Part shown: positions 23,756 to 33,444 of the stretch, piece by piece
Layout: each line of letters opens with the position of its first letter
How positions within the stretch are numbered: position 1 is the stretch's first letter
Assembly (NCBI GenBank): GCA_022885665.1
Contig: JAGQDJ010000114.1
Coordinates: forward strand, 62,001-126,000
Length of the DNA: 64,000 bases
Source of the DNA: Triops longicaudatus
Taxonomy: Eukaryota > Arthropoda > Branchiopoda > Notostraca > Triopsidae
Reading direction: 5' to 3'
Notes under the pieces: generated by a model
The model's input: only the letters and a program-made list of their open reading frames with translations
Told to the model about the DNA's origin: nothing
Databases searched by the model: none
Made by a program: the position numbers and the translations under genes

Positions 23756-26153
23756 ATGCGGTCGTACTTCGCCGTTCTTCTGGTCACGCTTTGTTACATA
23801 GCAGCAAAAGGTAATACAAGTTCATTTGTATTCGTAAACGTTCATGATACTCTCAATGTTCATTACTGTATTAATCAGTGTAGTGTCAATCTAAATCACC
23901 AAATGATTTCTTAAAGCGGATGTCCACAATCTTTAAAACAGGCATTCATAGAAAGTAACGCATTCATTAGACATTCAAATTCAATAAAGCATTAAGAGGA
24001 ATCACGTGAAGTTCTGTTAAACGTGGAAAAAATGAGTTTAAAAAAATTGCCATTCCAAAATAATTGCGGGAAAACCGCAGCAATTAGAACAAGATTGACT
24101 CGAGAAGTTCAAATAATACTTCAGCAAATCGTAATGCCGTAGCCTGTAACGCATTTTTTTTATCTTTATAGGTTTATCCATATCTCCTATCGGGGGATTA
24201 ACCCACAAATACGATTTTCTTTCCGATATTAAAGTCGCAACGACAGAGAATAGATGCTGCGCACGGCAAACCAAACAGCTGCAGATAGGTTACGGTAAGT
24301 GATTCTCAGCAACTCTGAGATAGCCATAGCCTTTTTACAGCTGATATTGCACTTCTTCAGTAGGAATCGATGGCGAAGCGTTATTCGTTGACGTTGGACA
24401 ATGCCGCAAAACGTGTAGTAAAAAGACCAAAATTCACCGAAAGGAGTTTGAAGCACTCTTGAAACGAAACAGCTCAGTGGATCCCATTGAAGTAATTAAT
24501 TCCTTGTATTACTATGCGTTATCTTATACGTCTAAGCAGAATTCTCAAGATAAATAAGATACAAAGCGAATGTCGAGTTCTAAAGAAAGTTATTGCTGTT
24601 TTGTTAGTTATTTTTGTCTATGCAACGCAATATGGCCCCTTCCTCTTGCGGCGAGGATACAACGTGTGAAGCTACGCGTACTCGGATGGAGCGACATATG
24701 ACCATGTCCGGACTGCAGCAAGTGGCTGTGCTGGAGGATTGTCAATGTACCGCTCAGCCTTCAGCCTGTCAGAGGACCCCCAACTTGGTCATCTATTTTC
24801 CAGGCACACCTTTCGAGAAGACCATTGATGTGGGAGCCTGTCAGGGATCTTGCTCTTCAGGTAACGTGAAATCTTAATATTGTGTCGAGGAATGAGGTAT
24901 CGTAGTTTTTATGAATGAAGCCATGAAAAAACCTGTCCAGAGTTCGAGCTACTGGCCAAAGCCAAAGGCGCGGTGATGCATACGATAAGCCACGTTGACA
25001 TGTAAGTCACACTGATTGATAGGCAATAGAGCTCGAATACAGGTGTCGCGTTTGGGCAGCGTGCCGAGAGAGATGAGCCACACCTTGCTTTTTAGAAGTC
25101 CTTTCCCTCACCCCAGTGAAATTTACAGCTTCCAAAAGATTGAGCCGAAAATGTGACAAGATGACATGAGTGGACGCAAAAACGATGAGAGGGTTTCCCT
25201 TTCAAACCATGAAAACCTTGTCCTAAATAGCGCGGAACATGATTGACTTTAGTAGCAAATTTTAGTACACTGGTGTAGCTTTCTTGTGGCTCACTTTCGT
25301 GTTGTCCTTTTGGCAGAATTGGGATGTAGACCACTCCGAAATCGAACCGTGGCCATTTCTGGTCCGAACGGCGACGAGTGTGTGTCGGTGACGGAAGAAT
25401 GCGGCTGCCAAACTTCTTGTTATCGTATGACTCAATTCGAACACATCTACGACTACTCCGACATCCCCGACAATGTTGACTTGGGAGGTGACTCAGAAGA
25501 TGACACCGAAGATAGAAAGCCGCAGCTTAAAATTGTCGATATTGGCCACTGCGTCGGAGTTTGTGACGGTATTCACCGCAAACATCACTGCGTCCTAAGG
25601 TAGAACGAAAAGAACCACATAAACAAGCATTTTTTTAAAGTGAAAAAATAGTAAAATTTGTTGTATGCCTGCTAGTATCTGTCGTACTCACTAAAGAAAA
25701 CGCAACAAGCCAACGGCACTAAGTTAACCACACGGCAATGGCGGAAGCAATTACACAATACTTCTCGTGAATGTTCCTTAACCGCTGAATCGCTTTTACA
25801 ATGTTAAATTCCGTTATTGCCCAGTGCCACGTGGTTTAGTATATAGCCGTTTGCTTGCAAGGGCTCGGGTAACCACCAAGCAGTTCTGGCTGCAGAAACA
25901 TTCACTGTTGCCTAAATCCCATTGCCTAGGCGAGCACAATGCCGTCCAAACTCGACACTACTTTTTATGATTTAGGTTTGTTGTATAATTATGCTGTATG
26001 TTTAGGGATTCGGACGACCAGTCTCGATGCTTGATCTCCCTAGCTAGGCAAGAACACAATTGCGGACCAATAGCCTTCGAGCTGGAGCGCTATAAAGCAA
26101 AAAATGGTGAAATGAAAAACTTGATGGCCATTACAGAATGTGGGTGCCAGTGA
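23756..26153 (+). CDS. pnhd: Pinhead-like secreted protein with three cystine-knot modules
   Basis: Exons: 23756-23810, 24172-24294, 24361-24491, 24608-24860, 25317-25599 and 26006-26153. All are GT-AG and in phase, giving 330 residues. A signal peptide covers about residues 1-18. Three cysteine-rich modules follow, each with a (V/I)D(V/I)GxCxxxC core: Cys74/Cys78, Cys181/Cys185 and Cys266/Cys270. Each closes with a CxC: Cys148/150, Cys216/218 and Cys327/329. An acidic linker (about 234-255) joins modules two and three. No transmembrane segment is seen. This design, together with ADMP 1.2 kb downstream on the same strand, fits Pinhead, a secreted cystine-knot regulator of ADMP/BMP and FGF-dependent patterning in chordates. 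The name rests on architecture and synteny rather than alignment. A generic cystine-knot antagonist is the alternative. Exon 4 uses an acceptor at 24606-24607 with only a modest pyrimidine tract. Confidence 0.78.
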
Positions 26154-26813
26154 TATCCCTCTTCACCCATAAACATCCATTTCCAGGCCCTTCCTCTTGT
26201 CCAAAATGTCAAGAAACATTTGCCAACTATGGATTTGCTCTTGACCTGTCGCTAATAGTGTACTCACAAAACAGTGCTTAATTACTATGTCGCACTCTTA
26301 CTGTCTCCTTTGTCTTGTGCTGTATATACTTCTCTATTCTAAGCATTTAATTTCCTAAAGAAAAGACACAAAAGGGTAGGTGATTATGAATATTTCTTAG
26401 AACCAGAAATGACCTGATATTTGTTTCAAAGACATTCGTGGAGGCTAAGTGCTTACTATTATGCTTTTTTTGACAAATTGCCAATACATTTTCTAAAGCC
26501 TAGTTGTTTTGACATTTTTACACAAGGTTTTGCTCAGTGTTTGGCTCCACGCAATTTTGGAATGCCAAAACGGGATGGCGCCTGAGATCAGCAGGGAAGC
26601 TTTAAAAGTTGACACGTTGGCTGTGTTCTCACACCTCATTATATCTGTCGTACATTCAACATGAGTTTGAATCAGAAAGCTAATTTCACAGTACGTGCTC
26701 CGTCGTACCAACTGGGTAACGCTGGAATGCATACCCAATAAGGCGCGATATTCCAAGTCAGCCCATTGCCCATGTAAACTTAGAGTTAAGAAAAAAAGTT
26801 CTAGTAGTATAAT

Positions 26814-26823
26814 AATAAATAAA
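26814..26823 (+). promoter_or_regulatory. Poly(A) signals of the Pinhead-like gene
   Basis: Two overlapping AATAAA hexamers about 660 bases after the Pinhead-like stop and 540 bases before the ADMP start. Confidence 0.5.
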
Positions 26824-27177
26824 ATCTAAGTTCTCAAAAATCAACTCATGCAGACTAAGAGCCTGCAAAGGAATTCGTAATCCACTCTGAAAATGACTCA
26901 TTTTACGAGAAATTCCTATTATGCAACGAGCAGTTACAGAGCCATCGTCTATTCTACGGAAGCTACCTCGAAGACAAATGAACTGAAACCCGAGTCCAAA
27001 AGCGTCTCATCATGCTGGTCGCAGGAGGTTACGCGTCTGCTAAGTCGAGGGAATTCTCGGAGACACCAGGCGTTTATGGAATTTGGCATCGATATTAAAA
27101 GCTCGCCTTTTTTTATCCATATGAGCGTGCAGCATCGCTCTTTTTCCTGCCCTTTCTTGGCGGCAGTGGGACTAGGT

Positions 27178-27193
27178 ATTGGTCGGTGATTGG
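27178..27193 (+). promoter_or_regulatory. Inverted CCAAT-box pair, candidate ADMP promoter
   Basis: Two ATTGG pentamers (27178-27182 and 27189-27193), about 175-185 bp before the ADMP start codon, in a locally GC-rich stretch. ATTGG is the reverse of CCAAT. The assignment is by motif only. Confidence 0.3.
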
Positions 27194-27363
27194 CCCACTG
27201 AGGAATGTCTCCGCAGCATGTGTCCACCGCCCCTCTGATTTAAAGTGGCCAAAGCGAAGTACCCTATCCCAGTAATCAGTGACCGATCCAACACTTCACG
27301 AGTGACAATCTCAAGAGATACTTCCTTTGCAGATTTAGACTTGCACACTGACTCACGTACAAT

Positions 27364-29381
27364 ATGAACGTTCTCCTGGTGTCATGTATTCTGCTCGCAA
27401 GTCAGCTAAACCAGTGTTCCTCCATGGTAGTCACCAAAAGCGATAAAATAGACAAAGACATTGCTTACAAGAAGTTGTTGCAGGTGAGCTAATTTGCGAT
27501 GTTCATTACTTCCACCTGTCCCACACATTCAGTCCTATAACCCTACTTTATTCCAATTATCATAGCTTATTTTATTGTAAATTTTGCCCAATTGCTTAGG
27601 TATTTGGTGTGGAAGACCCCGGCGCTCCTCGGAGTCCTTCTCCACCCCCACCTCAGTACATGCTTGACCTGTACCACAGTATTGCTGACCCCGACGGCAT
27701 CACGCGTGCACCTAATCCTTACCATGCCAAGATCATCCGCAGCTTTACTGAAAAAGGTAATACTACTCAACTCGTTTGTCTGTAAGCGTTTACCCACACT
27801 GCATATGCATGGATTATTTCCTCGCAGAGTGGATTACGCCTGGTAGTCCTCACCTTGCTTTCAATATCACGGGTTTGGGAGCGTCTGAACATATCCTTGA
27901 AGTTGAGCTACATTTTTACCGTCTCCAAAACGAAGGTTCCCAGCCCCATAAGGTAAACTACGACGACAATATTCCTAAATTTTAGAGCGCGAACATTGTT
28001 TTTTTTTTCTCTGTTATTTTATTTAATTATTTTATTTAATTATTTTATTGTTATTTTGTTATTTTTTTGCTTAACTATTGGCTACGTAACTTACAGCATA
28101 ATTTATTGTACTGGAAACTAATTTGTTTTCATTCATTTTGTTTTTGAAATTTCAGGTGACGGTGTATCAAGTAATGAACCCTGAATGGGTTAAAGAGCCA
28201 GAGAAAAACCGTGTCGTAGACTGGCATTATGTCAGTAATTCGTCATCGGGTTGGGAAGTTTTTCGAGTCCGTTCAGCCATCGAAGATTGGCTATATGGCT
28301 CCCAAGCCAATCACGGCTTGCTCGTCGTAGCAACCACCGCTTCGGGTGACGTTGTGGATATCAGGTTTTCTGGGCGACTAGACAACCGCCAGCCGGTGCT
28401 GGTCCTCTTTAATGACGAACCTTCGCAGCTACGGAATAAGATAGGTAAACTTTACTTTACGGAACTTTCGGAGTGGTTAATGTGATCATCAAAATCTTAG
28501 TTAATTTATAAATAAAGCTAAGAAAAGGCTTGGGTAAATTGTAACAATTACGGGTTTTCAATTTTCCCTTGGTGCACGAGTGTAACTTCTGAGCTTATTA
28601 TAAAGATAAAACGATAAAAGAACTGTAGAAACAAGATGTCAACAATGAAAACGCTCTTCTTATATAAAGAAAAACTACATTAATTGTAGTGTTTCGATTT
28701 CGTGCGTATATTTCATATAATTGATTGCTTTAATTTGTCATTCATGTTCATCATTCGTAATTCTGATGCAACTTCTTCTTACAATAACTCACATAAGCTT
28801 ATGGAGTTCTGATTCTTGACGCTGTTCACAATTCACGACTTTTGTTTAAATTTCCCCGAGTTGCCATTTAGTCAAGTCTCTTCTGATTTAAATGTAGCAG
28901 TAATTGTAACGTAAAGGTGATTTTGCGTCTGTATGAGTAATGAATAGCTTCCACGCGGCGTTTAAATAAGTAATTACATATGGTAGTTCCGGAAGACAAC
29001 AACGACGATGAGATGCGGAGTGAGGAGGCGTGGCGGGCAAAGCGCGCGACAAGTAGCTTGACAACTGAATGTCGCAAAGCTGAGCTTTACGTCGACTTTG
29101 AGCGAATTGGTTGGTCGTCATGGATCATATCACCCAAAGGCTATAATGCTTACCACTGTACTGGACAGTGTACGTTCCCTCTGGGACAAAGTCAGCGTCC
29201 TACGAATCACGCCACTGTCCAGAGCATCGTTCACGAATTGGGTTTGGCTACTGGTGTGAGCAGACCCTGTTGTGTCCCCAGTCGCCTGTTGTCACTCAGC
29301 CTGTTATACTACGACGACAATGAGAACGTGGTTCTCAAGCAGTACGACGATATGGTAGCCGATAGCTGCGGATGCCACTGA
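27364..29381 (+). CDS. admp: Anti-dorsalizing morphogenetic protein (BMP/TGF-beta ligand)
   Basis: Exons: 27364-27483, 27600-27756, 27828-27952, 28156-28444 and 28987-29381, all in phase, giving 361 residues. The secreted prepro-ligand has a signal peptide (about 1-19) and a TGF-beta propeptide to residue 250, including WEVFRVRSAIEDWL. A furin site RAKR (247-250) is followed by a 111-residue mature ligand. The mature part has all seven BMP cysteines, including the CC pair in SRPCCVP and the final CGC. Features typical of ADMP rather than BMP2/4 or BMP5-8 are GWSSWIISPKGYNAYHC, the NENVVLKQYDDMV stretch and a C-terminal SCGCH instead of EGCGCR. ADMP acts through BMP type I receptors and Smad1/5 in dorsoventral patterning and size regulation. 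The last acceptor (28985-28986) has a poor pyrimidine tract, but the phase fits. Confidence 0.92.
28016..28073 (+). repeat. Short tandem AT-rich repeat in ADMP intron 3
   Basis: Repeats of an attttatttaatt unit that grade into TTATTTTG runs. A simple low-complexity tract inside the intron. Confidence 0.6.
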
Positions 29382-29774
29382 GAAACCTGTGCTAATTTTT
29401 TACTGATAGCCTTTTCATATTTTGTCCACCACCCGAATCTTTTGTCAGAAATGTCAAAAGCTAGCGCGCAAAATTGCCAACTATATTTACGGAAACTTTA
29501 TAGCGCTTTAGTTTGCGAAACAGCTTGAAACGCACTTTTTCAAGGATGGCTGCATGTTCTAAGGCATCAAACCAGACATTCCTGGACATAAGCTAATCGC
29601 TTTGGGAGAGAAAACCCCTTTTTTGTTTCACATATTAAAAATGGCTTTAATAGTTGCCCACTATCATGGTTCTTCATGTAAACACGAGCGACTAATATTT
29701 TCCCCTCCTCTGGGATTTGTGTAAAACGTGTAACAAATCATGCATATGTAAAAGGCACTATAATTTTATTTATA

Positions 29775-29780
29775 AATAAA
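29775..29780 (+). promoter_or_regulatory. Poly(A) signal of ADMP
   Basis: AATAAA about 390 bases after the ADMP stop codon, giving a 3' UTR of roughly 410 nt. Confidence 0.6.
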
Positions 29781-31084
29781 AGACATGCGAGTCCAACTCG
29801 AGTTGTATTACTCTTTCGTAGAACGTATATAAATTCGAAACATAACGATCTCCGGAAACGGACTCTCCCTATTGTCTAAGCATGGATTGTTATCTGGAGG
29901 AAAAATCTGAAAACTGGCCACAGTTTTATAGCTTTTCCGCACCTTGAAAAGAACATAATTTTCGCGGAGTTATTAGAAAGAGGCGGATTTGACTAGATAC
30001 ACCCAAAAAAGGGTGCAGTTCTTAGACAAACTTTAATTAAAGTTTATAACCGACGAACAACAAGAAAAAGAAAATCATTCCTTACATTTTTGCCTTCTGT
30101 TAGCACGTCGTATGTTAAGGTAAGAAAATGTCAAGCACTCTTCTTTCAAAGGTGGAAGCCAATTTCATGCGTAGTTTATGTTGTCCCGCTACTCGAATAA
30201 TATTGTTCTTGGCGGACACCCAGTTGCGTATACAACTCAAAAGTCGACGACAGTAAGTGGAATGGGACAGCTTTTCAAGAGGTCACCGAAAGTAGCATCG
30301 GCGTGCTAAGAATTCTGCTTCCAATCCCAAAATAGTTGTCTCGCACTTAGAACTGGTCACGATGAATCAGTCTAACAGGTATGGTCCCGTGTATAAATAA
30401 CGTCGGCAAATATTTAAGAAGCCTTCGCTTTACAAACGGAAGCAAGTACCGTACACTGATTTTAAGAAGCTGATCAATTACAAAATAAATGAGGTGTGCA
30501 GTAATTTTGCATTAACTTGTTATTTGGACAAGAAAAGTAATAATGTGCACATGAAATCGTACATTACACGACTTTGTAATTAGAGTAAAATCACGCTATA
30601 ATATACGCCAGATATAACAAACAATCAACTATAGCGTGCCAGTTCCACAGGCACCGGCGAAACCCCAATATTAACTCACAGGGAAATTGTCAGCTGCAGC
30701 GAATTCGGCGGGGAAACTCCAATATGTAGGGGCTGAAAACAAAAATCATGATTGAAGTAATTTTTGATTCTACTTAAAGAACAGAGCAGTATACTGTGCA
30801 GCGCAGTTTTGGTACATTCTGAACTCGGAGCACTTAGGACAAACCTTATAGCTGTATGATGGATGTCACGGATTTCTGATAAAATCAATGCCCTATTAAA
30901 ATCAAAAACTGCACAAGGAAACATCATTTATAAAAAGAGAAAAAATTCTACCAATCTGACAGTCACTTTCTCTATACAAGAAAGATACCTACTGTTTTCG
31001 TTGTCATGTGCTTAGGGATTGCAACTTTTAAGTAATATTTTACCAAAAAAATAGCAAATTACTTATGTTCTTAGGTGACGCAAA
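29781..31084. other. Intergenic, no gene recognised
   Basis: AT-rich sequence between ADMP and the cadherin remnant. It contains a short TATAACA-type repeat remnant near 30595-30625 and no supported gene. Confidence 0.45.
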
Positions 31085-32420
31085 TGTCGAAACTTTCATC
31101 AGCGGCCGCCGCACGCTCCAGGTTCGCTACTGTGCCTCTCTTTTTTCTCCGGGAAATTTCTGTTCGTTAAAAGTTTCCACCACTATAGAACGATTGTCGT
31201 TAATACTAGTTATCGTAATGCTAAACGTAGCTTTTGTCACGCCAATGCCTGGTTCCGTGATCTTGTCCTCAACCTGAATCACGAGCTCAACAGCGTCAAA
31301 AAATGCCTGGCTTGGACTTGAGCTTCAATAACCTCAGCTTCAATATTCCCGTTCTCATTTTGGATTGCTTTGATTTTATAACACCCGCAGAAATACATGT
31401 GAATGCATTATTTGGCGAAATAACTCATAAAAGATATAATAAACACACTTAGTGAAATCACAATCATGTCGTTGGCTGCATATTGCTGCCTGTAAGTTTA
31501 CTCGCTGCAAAGCGATACTGCCATATCAGATTGCGCATCCAAGTCTCTAGCCACGATTCCCTTCACTACTACAGTACCAAATGGCAATTTTCTTCGACAA
31601 ACATTGTTGGGCTAACGGTCTCAAGTTTATTGCTAATATAAAAAGGGAAAAATAAGACTCACGTTATAATTCCATTCAAGTCAAAAGTTGCTGAAAATTA
31701 CCGAACGAAAGTCCATAATAAGCTTAGTATTATGTGACATAATGTATATATTTGTTATTGTTTTAACTGCTACATCAACAACTATTAAAGTGAAACGATG
31801 TACGGCAACGAGCAAAGCTCACGCCGATGGAAGAAATAAAAAAAAAATAATAAGACTCGCGATTTCGATTTTCGGTTGTGTATCGTTAACATTCAACACG
31901 TTTATAGATAGCATCGCAAATGTCCTAAGAGAAGTTCCAACTATGGATCGTAATTCAACAGGTGATTAGGTGACGAAAGTTTATTTAAGGTGGTGATACA
32001 TGTTCATAAAACAGCTTTCTAGAGCACTTACGATAATCCTCTTCATCAGACAATTGTATGACGAGATCTAACACATCTTGACTTTCTCTGTCAGAAGGTT
32101 TTGCCCCATCGTAGGCCTACGTGATAACACCGTTCGTACCGTATTGACTTACGTCGAAATATTTGGCATTTCCAGTACGAAGTACCGCGTATCTAAACAC
32201 ACCAGCGTAGTAAGTCACTGTGACACGGGGCAATTTGCAGGAAAACTGCCCTTTGCGTCGCAAAAATGACAGCAAGAGAGTTGCCCCAAATTTTTCTCAG
32301 AGTAAGTAGCAACTCGACCAAATTGCGGCCATTTAGGACACGGTTACACGCTTCAATTTTTGGGGCAAGCAGATAGCGGAAACGTGAGCAGGCAACGGCT
32401 TGTTGCAAGAATTGATGCCT
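31085..32420 (-). pseudogene. Cadherin-repeat pseudogene
   Basis: Reading the minus strand from 32420 down, fragments follow cadherin-repeat grammar in the right order but in different frames. First is FRYAVLRTGNAKYFDVSQYG, ending at a stop, then AYDGAKPSDRESQDVLDLVI. Next, near 31930-31850, is SINVLNVNDTQPKIEI with the NDxxP calcium-binding linker. Near 31570-31510 is FGTVVVKGIVARDLDAQSD with the DLD motif. Finally TKATFSITITSINDN (about 31200) and a stop. Canonical elements (A-x-DLD, V-x-VND) appear once or twice, so about one and a half to two repeats survive. At least four frame breaks and one in-frame stop show it is not translated as one protein. A good donor (gtaagt) and acceptor (cttctcttag) flank one break but do not keep phase. 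It is either a decayed retrocopy or a relic of a local cadherin gene. Confidence 0.65.
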
Positions 32421-33444
32421 GCAACCAAAGCTTTAGGCCGCGAAGAGAATGTCACTAGTTTTTTCATGATGCACAAACTTAACCAGTAATGGAATGTAGA
32501 ACTTTTTTTAACGGTTAGGAACCAATGGAAGGAGAACTTCAGACGTCAAGTAGAACAAATTCCATCTAAATTAACTCTAAATCTTGTAAAAATACTTGGC
32601 CTGTTTTTCACGAACCTTATGTGAATTGAACAGAATTCTGAAACGAGTTAAAGCGATTTCCGCACAATCCTAGTGGAAATTGCGCTTCTCACAAGTAACG
32701 CTTCTTATTGCGAACGCCATTCAGGAACGGATTAGGTTTATTACACGAGGCATCACTGTACTTAAAAAATGCTCAAGTCTGCACGTAATTTTCTTATTTT
32801 ATATTTCAAGCTTTAAGTGATAACTTATAAATGTTATGAAAACTTGTATAAATTTGACAAACCCAGCACCATATAAAGGCTAGACTAAAAAAAGAACAAT
32901 AACTGGAACAAGGAAATAACCATCTAAGGGGTGCTTATCGTAACAAATTACATATCATTCCCATTCACTCATAAACTCTTTACCAGCAGGCATCATAGAT
33001 GTAACCAAGAAAATCACTGGCAGCTACATATTGCTCACGCGGGAATGTGTTGAGATTGTCCGTTATTTTCCCCACATAATGATCGACGACGTAAGAACAA
33101 CTAAACAAGGAAGAGTAATGACCCACAATAGACGACCACCTAAATCCAAGTCTAAATATCGAACAAGCTATTTAATCTGATGGACGGTATAACGGCAAAA
33201 CTCTTGAGACGCCCAGGATAACATTTTTACGTTGCCCATTCTTTCGCTTACGAAACAATATAAGGAAAAAAGTTTAAGGCGCCCAAAAGGCCACCACGAA
33301 CGTAAACAATGAAAGGATACACTCAACGTCGGAAAAAAGCAAGGCAGAACTGTTCTACCGAATAAGGCCCATAAGGTTGAATCATCCACAGCTTCCATAG
33401 ATATCGGGTTTAAAAACTAGTTTTAAAAAACATGATTTTTTTTT
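32421..33444. other. 3' flank of the protein kinase D gene
   Basis: Contains the 3' UTR of the minus-strand kinase gene. No unambiguous poly(A) signal was located. A minus-strand frame of about 57 codons (33165-32995) has no recognised family. Confidence 0.4.

Larger units (their letters stand above)
26154..27363 (+). other. Intergenic spacer between the Pinhead-like gene and ADMP
   Basis: 1.2 kb holding the 3' end of the Pinhead-like transcript (poly(A) signals near 26814-26823) and the presumed ADMP promoter. No open frame with a domain is present. Confidence 0.6.

Noticed and set aside
32995..33165. Minus-strand frame ending ...AASDFLGYIYDACW, about 57 codons
   Set aside because: It looks protein-like, but no family was recognised, it lies in the presumed 3' UTR of the kinase gene, and no upstream exon could be linked.
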